The notes under the pieces are model-generated. The model worked only from the letters and a program-made list of their open reading frames with translations, was not told the DNA's origin and did no database searches. A stretch of 25,620 nucleotides of DNA, taken from positions 1 to 25,620 of the forward strand of contig JANBPT010000700.1 of assembly GCA_027575765.1 (NCBI GenBank). Reading direction: 5' to 3'. Positions 19,731 through 25,620 of this stretch are shown in pieces. The DNA comes from Tieghemiomyces parasiticus. Lineage: Eukaryota > Kickxellomycota > Dimargaritomycetes > Dimargaritales > Dimargaritaceae. Made by a program: the position numbers and the translations under genes. Position 1 is the first letter of the stretch; every line of letters begins with the position of its first letter.

Positions 19731-19940
19731 ATGTCACAGCCAGAAATAGCGACCAAAACCACTCGTTTATGTCTGTGTTGGGAGCCTCTCGAACTAGAGG
19801 TAATATCACGTGAATCAGAGGCGAAGCTACACATTATCGAACTAGTAAAAGTTCATGGAATTTTTCAGGAGGCGGATCCAGCTGCAGCCACCATCGAGCT
19901 TTTCAAGGTTCAACCCAATGCCAATCCGGCTGTCAACTGA
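19731..19940 (+). CDS. Small ORF weakly resembling a Crinkler-type N-terminal domain, possibly a fragment
   Basis: A 69-codon ORF opening MSQPEIATKTTRLCLCW. The product has the order strand (RLCLCW), strand (LELEVI), helix (AKLHIIELVKVHGIF) and strand ending IELFKV. That layout, and the closing hydrophobic-x-hydrophobic-F/W-K-V, resemble the ubiquitin-like N-terminal domain of Crinkler (CRN) proteins, found in oomycetes and several fungi and associated there with secretion or delivery into hosts. Nothing downstream in any frame looks like a CRN C-terminal effector domain, so this would be a truncated copy or an isolated exon. A C9 tract lies 32 bases before the ATG on the same strand, as in other inferred leaders here. 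The assignment is based on motif resemblance only; it may equally be an unrelated small protein or chance. Confidence 0.3.
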   Translation: MSQPEIATKTTRLCLCWEPLELEVISRESEAKLHIIELVKVHGIFQEADPAAATIELFKVQPNANPAVN

Positions 19941-20337
19941 CACAAACATGGCCGACATTGAGAGCTGTAGGTAGCGGCAGCCCGATGTAGGTCCCTGTCC
20001 ATTCCACAGCGATGTTGAGTGATTACTAGGCACGGGTAGGTGACGGGAACTCGGTCTGTAATAGACAGTAGGCGGACCGACTTATCCATTGGTAACCAAT
20101 GGGTGTGGAGTAGCTCGGGATAAAATAAATACGGCCCGAGGCCAGCACTGTCGGCATACATTGGCCCGTTGGCATCGATTCCTTCCTTGGTCAGCTATTT
20201 GGCTGGGCCATCTTCATACAGTCCCGGTAACGATAAGGTGACGGGGGATATGTATTTTATACAGATTACAAACAATTAGTAAGGTAAAGGTACATGCTAG
20301 CTTCATAGACAACGCTGTCGGCATGAGACTATGGTAT
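19941..20337. other. Short intergenic region downstream of the lipase gene
   Basis: Nothing recognisable. The 3' untranslated region of the minus-strand lipase gene should be here; TATAAAATACATA on the minus strand near 20250 is A/T-rich, but no AATAAA was seen. Confidence 0.4.
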
Positions 20338-21731
20338 TTAGCCGAGGTCGCCAGCCAGATCCCGTTGGAGACACGCCATATCGGCACGCTTTAGGGTCCA
20401 CTCGATATAATAGCCGATAATTTCGTCCTTCTCGGGCTCGTGGTGAAGTTCGTGGTAGAGACCCACGTAGATTTTGAGTTCCTTGTCCATGTTGAACGGC
20501 AACCGGTCAAACAGCTGACGGCTCCCAGCCATGGGCGTGATCTTATCCTGGTCGCCATGGGTGATAAGGATCGGAATGGACCGCAGTTGGTCGCACACCT
20601 CTAGGAGCATGGGCCCCCGTTTAAGCAGGTCGGACATACACTGCAGGGAGCCCACCTCATAGTTGTAGCTAGAGTCTTTGAACTCGGCCACGATTTGCTG
20701 GTCCCGTGTGAGCATCTCGGGCTCGATCGGGACCGCGACGGTCATCTTCTTTGCCATTTTCGCGGCCAAGTGGCCTAGAGATATGGTGACCCGATTAGGT
20801 TTGATTTCACTATTGGTCTGGATGGCGGGGGCTGACGGCGAAGAGAAGGGTAGTACGAGTCAAGGTTGAATAGGAGGCTATTAGTAATCTAGCCCCGTCG
20901 CCAAAATAGCGGAGTCCTACGGACCCTAATAAGGCGTCGCAGCCGATCCGTTCTGATGGACTCACCTTGGGCAATCACGCCGGCAACGGGTAGGTGGTTT
21001 TCTCGGCTGGTCAGATAATGCAGGGCAACAATGGCGCCCATAGAATGCCCGAAAATAATGGTGGGGATGTCGGGTTGGTAGGCGCGGCTGCAAATGAACG
21101 ACAGGTCGTCAATGAGACATTGGAAGCCCTCGGTGTGGCCTGGCCGGCCGTTCTGCCGGCCGGTCTTGCCGAACCCCCGCAGGTCGTAGGCGTACACCTG
21201 GATGCCGGCTTCGGCACACCGCCGAGCGAAGGGGGCATACCGATCACTGTGCTCGCCAAAGCCGTGGACCAGTACGATGGTAGCCAGGATATTGCGGTGA
21301 AGGGGCTGTGCAGTAGGTAAAGTGAGGGGGGCGTTCAGAGATGAGTTGGGGATACCCAGTAGTGTTAACGAAAGGACAGTGGGGCCAGGTAGTCATGAAT
21401 GGGGAAAGGGAGTTATCTCACCCTCCCCGTAGAGGGGATAGAAAGACACCCGCGTGGCACCCACAACGGGCCATGGTGGGTGATAAAAGTCCAGGTATTC
21501 GGGAGGGGTAACGTAAGGACTTACTCTATAAGTCCGTGTGTAGATCTCGTGGCCGTCGTTGGCCCTTATCCACTTGACCGACTCGCTGGTGTTAAGCAGG
21601 GATAAGGACCCGATACTGGAGAGGGTGCCGTCGTAGGACGTTTGGCTGTAGCTGAACTTGGTGGGCGCGGAAGACATGGCGGACTCCGGAGAGAGGCGGA
21701 ATGTCGGCGACCCCGGATAGGACGTGGCCAT
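20338..21731 (-). CDS. Monoacylglycerol lipase-like serine hydrolase (alpha/beta hydrolase, Hydrolase_4 family), three exons
   Basis: Likely hydrolyses monoacylglycerol to glycerol and fatty acid, as yeast Yju3 and animal MGLL do. Exons on the minus strand: 21731-21525, 21305-20966 and 20831-20338, joined at phase 0 and phase 1, giving 346 residues. The catalytic set is complete: nucleophile motif GHSMG at 155-159 (Ser157), HGDQD at 274-278 (Asp278) and YHELHHE at 308-314 (His309). The oxyanion-hole motif VHGFGEH is at 82-88 and YDLRGFGKTG at 109-118. The first exon adds about 45 Ser/Thr/Tyr-rich residues before the family start (VKWIRANDG at 52-60); MGL proteins are usually about 300-315 residues. 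A second ATG at codon 19 would shorten this tail. Each junction restores the family sequence: TRTYR joins PLHRN, and VIAQ joins APAIQ. Stop TAA at 20338-20340. Confidence 0.92.
20832..20965 (-). other. Intron 2 of the lipase gene, 134 nt
   Basis: Donor CAAG/GTGAGT (G at 20965) and acceptor GCCGTCAG (ending 20832), phase 1. Without removal the frame runs into a stop 26 codons later; with it, the sequence continues VIAQ-APAIQ as in the family. Confidence 0.88.
21306..21524 (-). other. Intron 1 of the lipase gene, 219 nt
   Basis: Donor AGA/GTAAGT (G at 21524), a perfect consensus, and acceptor CTGCACAG (ending 21306), phase 0. A TTAAC string about 60 bases before the acceptor is a possible branch site. 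The exons on either side belong to one alpha/beta hydrolase. Confidence 0.87.
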
Positions 21732-22228
21732 GCGAGATGTTCGAAGAGGGGGATCGGAGAGCTGTCGAATAACGGGAAAGTAGACCTCTGGATCCTCGGA
21801 AAGAAAAGGCTAGGGAGGAAACTGCCAGGTGGCCTTGGACACGGGCAGGAATGGAGGAGAGGTTATTGGGCCTGGCGGAGTTGCAATGTAATAGCACTGC
21901 TGCGGCAGACTAGATAGGCTATTGAGTTGGTAGCATAAACAGTGGGGCACGGCAAGATATTTGTAAGCGTGTGGAAATGGCGAGCGGGGAGAACTGGGCG
22001 ATCAAGGGGACGAAATGCGTGTCGGGGGGGGGGGTTAGGGGCGGTCAGGGTAGCGGTCGGGGGCGTGGATAAATAAAGGTAGTGGTTGGACAGTAGAGAG
22101 GGTCGCGGTCAACGGACAGGTAGGGTAGCGGACACAGGGTCGGATGGGTTAGGGTCGTGGTCACGCACACGTGAACGGAGAAGACAAATTGCGAGGGACG
22201 GATAGGCGACACAAGGAAAGCTCTACGG

Positions 22229-22237
22229 GTTTATATA
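22229..22237 (-). promoter_or_regulatory. TATA box of the lipase gene
   Basis: Minus strand TATATAAAC about 500 bases upstream of the ATG. The stretch between (21732-22228) is pyrimidine-rich on the minus strand and contains a C11 tract (22024-22034), the expected look of a leader. Confidence 0.55.
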
Positions 22238-22814
22238 CAGATGGCGTCGATGAAGGAAAGAAGGCCGGGGCTCGTCGCGTGCCTCACAGGAAGGGGCGGG
22301 ATGGACGAAGGGGAAAAAAGAAGTGAAATCAACAAGGGTGGGTAAATGCTGCAACTCGTGTGTGGCCGTTATCGAACGCCGGACAGCACTGCAGTATGGG
22401 ATGGGGGGTGAGTGTATGTGTATATGGGGGACCGAGGAGAGGAAGTGAACCCGTCAATCCGGACGAGCAAGGCCTGGAGGTACACGGTCGGCTAGCGCCG
22501 TACAGCGTAACGATTATTGTTCTTGTCAACGGGCAAGACAGGCCGGTGGTTGGGACGACGGCAGGCCGAGAGGGAGGGGCTTCGAGAATCGGAATGCGAG
22601 TCGCCAGGGTAGGTGAATGGGTGGGAGAGACGTGCAGGATGAGTAGAGCTAGGGTGATAGTCTATGCTGCAACAGGCCAGACACTATGCGCACGGGCGGG
22701 CGCGAGGTAAGACTAAAGGCTACGCCAAAATGCCGTGCCGACTGGTGTTTGTGGGAACCAAGGAGGGAAGGGTGCTGGGTGGATGGCAGTGATGCAGGCG
22801 GCGCATGGCAGTCC
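22238..22814. promoter_or_regulatory. Probable divergent promoter region
   Basis: Lies between a minus-strand TATA box (22229) and an identical plus-strand TATA box (22815). The plus strand is purine-rich up to about 22805 and pyrimidine-rich after it, so the strand skew flips at the right-hand box. No conserved regulator site was recognised. Confidence 0.35.
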
Positions 22815-22823
22815 TATATAAAC
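22815..22823 (+). promoter_or_regulatory. TATA box on the plus strand, gene not identified
   Basis: TATATAAAC, identical to the lipase box on the other strand. Downstream, the first ATG in good view (22896) opens only 16 codons, and another with good context (ATCATGG at 23148) opens 27 codons. No family was recognised in the pyrimidine-rich kilobase that follows. Confidence 0.4.
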
Positions 22824-24586
22824 GGTGTACAGTCCCCAGGGATCCAGTCAACCCGCCACCGCCAACCGATCACGAGTGCAGGAGGAGTGAGTGGGATGAA
22901 CGAGCTCAGCCTCCGTGCGTTCTCGGGTTCGACGTCCCTCATCTAATCTGTTCCACCAACCGGCCGAGAGCTGAGCCGCAAATCCTTCCAGCTACGAAGC
23001 CGCCTCGATATTGGCCGTCAGACTGCGGCCACAGCCCATTAAGAAAATATTACATTAAAAGTTGGAGACGAGAGCGGTGGACTTCATCACAGCCTGAGCG
23101 GTTTCCATCGTCAGGCGAAGGAACAGCTTGTGGCTCAATCAAAATCATGGCCCCCTCCCCCTCTCTCGCCAACCCCTGGCCTGTGGTTCCCCTCTACGTC
23201 ATGACCTTGGCGGTAAATCTCCACCTTTAGTTGCCCAGCCCTGGAAGTCGCTTCGCCCTGCCCCTACTCAATCGTCCCCGACGCTGTTGGCAGCTTGCCA
23301 TGATCTACTGTATTCATTTCCGAGCTCCGCCTGTCGAACACGCCAATGAGAATTCTCTAGCCTACCTGGCTGACGCGAAGGGGTGCCAGTACGTGGCCTG
23401 GCCGTCTAGTCAACGAGGGCGACGCAAGCGAGCCCGCCCCTTGCCAATCCATACTCGCCGAATAATTAGGTATTAGGAACAAAGGTACCCGGGTCCGCTC
23501 ACCGATACGATTCGACACGTCACCGGTATAGGTGCCCCTATAGGTCTGGTCAGTGCCTCACCCATCTTGACCCCACGCCTCTCCGCCCCCCCCTTCCTGC
23601 ACGGCCGCCGGCTCCGCTTCGCGGTTGATGGGCTCGAGCTTAGCGTACGCGGAATGCCCAGTCCCCCCCGCCCGTCCAGCGTTCCGTCCTCGCTAAACCA
23701 TTGGCCAGTCGTGGGCGTCGAAGTGCGTACGTAATAGATCGGAGCGGACCGGCATCCACCTCTTGTCTACCACACTTCTTACCCAGCTACTTTTCAGGCC
23801 CAAGGTACTTAGCCCCGCCCCCCCCCTAGTTGTCACCATAATGACGGTGCCCGCCGCGACGCTGGAAACTTCAGTTTAAAGGTTGTGAAGTCATGGGCCC
23901 GCTGCGCCGATGCGGGGAAGGGGAGCGCCCAATTGCACCTCTCCCACGACCCTCCCTGATACATCACCATGTGCCCAGAGATCACCCGTGCCGCTTTATC
24001 CGAGACCACGTTTAGGTAGAACAGTCCGTCCGTCAGCATTAACCGGGTCATGTGTCGCCGGCTTTGCGAGGGTAGAGAACGGCTCGAAAAGCACCCGAGG
24101 CCCCTACTTGGTAACAGACACATACCTATCAATCTACGCCAGTGTGACGTGCATTTCTAACCAGTGGCGCCTGTAGTTCACCTCAAGCAGCCGGTACATT
24201 ACGTCGAGAATGATTGATATTAAAAGGTCAGCCGGACTGCCGGTGCTAGACTATTCACCAAGATGGGAGGGGATTATACAATAAAATGCGAGGCGGACAC
24301 ATGCGGTAACTGCTTGCCCTCGACATAAAGTAGCGGCAGGCCACGCGGCAGCTGTCGGGTGGTCACCTACATAGGAAGAACAATGACAAACGATGCAAGC
24401 TAAAAGGATATATGAGAATGTGGATGTTACAGCGCATGGAAGGGGAGAGGAAGAGACGCCAAAAACCAGCGAATCGTACCGGTGCATTTTCCCGAGAAGA
24501 AAGTAGAGAGAGGGATAGGAAAGAGACGAGGAGACTCAAGAGGCGAAATCCAATTGATCAGAGCACTTGGGGGTGTGGCATGGAGG
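22824..24586. other. Region downstream of the orphan plus-strand TATA box
   Basis: The plus strand is C-rich from 22824 to about 23830, with C8 at 23586-23593 and C9 at 23818-23826. AATAAA occurs at 24280-24285 on the plus strand and could end a transcript started at 22815. No protein family is recognisable in any frame; a spliced or non-coding transcript is possible. The last few hundred bases should include the 3' untranslated region of the minus-strand Hsp20 gene. Confidence 0.4.
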
Positions 24587-25411
24587 CTAGAAGGCCGTGG
24601 AGGCAAAGACCTCACGTCGGGGGGCGCGGATAGTCACGATACCGTTCTCGGTATGGGCCACAGCACGGGCGGTATCCACGTAGGATGGCACCGCGAATGT
24701 CTGGCGGAAGTCAGTATGGGAGCCGCTCACTACATCGTCGTCTCTGTCGGTGTGGGAGTGATGTTTGCCATGGTGGTGGTGGTGGTGGTCCTTATGGCGG
24801 TGGAAAAAGTGGTGGTGGCGGCGGTGGTGGTGATGGCCGTGGAGGCGACCCTCGCAGTGACCCTGCAAGATGAGCCCACCAAGCACGGCGGTGACCCGGA
24901 GAGACGAAGGGACGACGTGGGGGATGAGGACGTTGAGGGTATATCCGTCGGCGGCATCCTCGGTACTGAGCACTTCGGCCACGGGACCGAACGGGTCGCC
25001 GCCACCTAGGACCCCGGAACTGTGGCGCTCGTGGCGGTGGCCATGATGCCGGTGGTGGCCGTGATGCTCATGAAGGCGGTGGTCGTGGTGGCTATGGTGG
25101 TGCTTACGGCCGAAGCTGTCCTCGTCGCCGCTGGACGAGTCGGACGGCGAGGTGGGGCCGAACGGGTGGCCGGGGAGGCTCCAGGGCTGGAAGTGGCCGG
25201 GGATACCCTGCGTCGCGAAAGAGCCAAACGGTGGGAAGGTCTCCTCGGCTGGGAGGCCACCGCGGCGGCCGTGGGTATGGCGGTGGTCCTGGTGGGAATG
25301 CGCGTGACCGTGGCGGCGAGAGGAGGAATCGCCAGGACCCGACCACCAACCATCGGACGACGTGGGCTGGGCGGGGCCCGTGGTGTAGAAGGCGCTGTGT
25401 AGCTTCGGCAT
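24587..25411 (-). CDS. Histidine-rich small heat-shock protein (Hsp20/alpha-crystallin domain)
   Basis: A 274-residue protein in one exon with an alpha-crystallin domain at about 141-266. Its first half reads YTLNVLIPHVVPSSLRV (157-173) and GGLILQGHCEG (178-188); its second half FRQTFAVPSYVD (235-246) and ENGIVTIRAP (255-264), matching the A-x-x-x-n-G-v-L signature of the family. Such proteins hold unfolding clients and usually need no ATP. Histidine makes up 49 of 274 residues, in three blocks: 34-47 (7 His), 104-130 (16 of 27) and 191-220 (19 of 30). The third block lies inside the domain, in the loop that normally carries strand beta6. The C-terminal I/V-x-I/V motif is not seen. The first ATG of the frame is at 25409-25411; the 23 codons further upstream begin only with TTG. 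Stop TAG at 24587-24589. Confidence 0.87.
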   Translation of the reverse strand: MPKLHSAFYTTGPAQPTSSDGWWSGPGDSSSRRHGHAHSHQDHRHTHGRRGGLPAEETFPPFGSFATQGIPGHFQPWSLPGHPFGPTSPSDSSSGDEDSFGRKHHHSHHDHRLHEHHGHHRHHGHRHERHSSGVLGGGDPFGPVAEVLSTEDAADGYTLNVLIPHVVPSSLRVTAVLGGLILQGHCEGRLHGHHHHRRHHHFFHRHKDHHHHHHGKHHSHTDRDDDVVSGSHTDFRQTFAVPSYVDTARAVAHTENGIVTIRAPRREVFASTAF

Positions 25412-25590
25412 GCCTAACGGGTGGACGTGGCGCAAGGTAACGAGAGAAACGAAATAGGAAGCAGCTGAGGCAGGGTGCAAGTCAAGCGGCAGAGGAAGTG
25501 GTCTGTGGGTACTGCGCAGGGGGGACGGATAAGTGCCAAACGGGTGTGAGTCGGGTCAGGGGAAGAGGATTGGGGCGGCTGGACAGAGGA

Positions 25591-25596
25591 TTATAA
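25591..25596 (-). promoter_or_regulatory. Possible TATA box of the Hsp20 gene
   Basis: Minus strand GCTCTTATAATCC, about 180 bases upstream of the ATG, with C/T-rich sequence between. No array of alternating GAA/TTC heat-shock elements at five-base spacing was seen in the 200 bases available; the window ends at 25620. Confidence 0.4.
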
Positions 25597-25620
25597 GAGC
25601 GCCGAGGGCTGGGGACAACG

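Noticed and set aside
22805..23230. 141-codon plus-strand frame over the TATA box
   Set aside because: The start codon lies upstream of the TATA box itself and the product shows no domain or natural composition.
23833..24132. 99-codon minus-strand frame with a fairly protein-like sequence
   Set aside because: No family recognised, no promoter or splice context; kept as unsupported.
24482..25009. Plus-strand frame of 175 codons rich in Val/Met
   Set aside because: It is the complement of the His-rich Hsp20 coding region; the Val runs are simply GTG opposite CAC.
25412..25480. 23-codon extension of the Hsp20 frame
   Set aside because: Begins only with TTG; the first ATG is at 25411.

Overview
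The window looks like nuclear DNA of a filamentous, probably early-diverging fungus. The reasons are a Zn2Cys6 transcription factor with a fungal-specific regulatory domain, a mitochondrial alternative oxidase (AOX), a fungal UNC93-type membrane protein, few short GT-AG introns, and TATA boxes followed by pyrimidine-rich leaders. The low gene density, long empty stretches and a mariner copy of animal-like type would fit a lineage such as Zoopagomycota/Kickxellomycotina relatives. That placement is inference; no rRNA or other marker is present.

Layout: 1-952 is the 3' part of a decayed mariner transposon. A single-exon UNC93-like gene (1869-3239, minus) follows, with its TATA box near 3725. 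Then comes a desert of about 7 kb (3730-10920) with homopolymer tracts, short palindromes and no recognisable gene. At its right edge a TATA box and pyrimidine-rich leader precede a small plus-strand ORF (11052-11243) whose product resembles a mitochondrial presequence; it converges on the AOX gene (11284-12483, minus). A 921-residue Zn2Cys6 regulator (14105-16870, minus) lies upstream of AOX. At 19731-19940 (plus) is a small ORF weakly resembling a Crinkler N-terminal domain. A three-exon monoacylglycerol-lipase-like gene (20338-21731, minus) follows, with two GT-AG introns that I resolved. The last gene (24587-25411, minus) encodes a small heat-shock protein carrying very large histidine-rich insertions.

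All confidently identified genes are on the minus strand, each with its own promoter region, so they are neighbours rather than an operon. The only plausible functional pairing is the zinc-cluster regulator beside AOX, because fungal AOX genes are known targets of such regulators; the sequence does not prove the link. The most unusual item is the histidine-rich Hsp20 protein (49 His in 274 residues), with one His block inserted inside its alpha-crystallin domain. The second is a strand-specific pattern: C tracts of 8-12 bases lie on the sense strand of inferred promoter and leader regions, and exact copies of the 9-mer TATATAAAC occur at a known and at two unassigned promoter-like positions.
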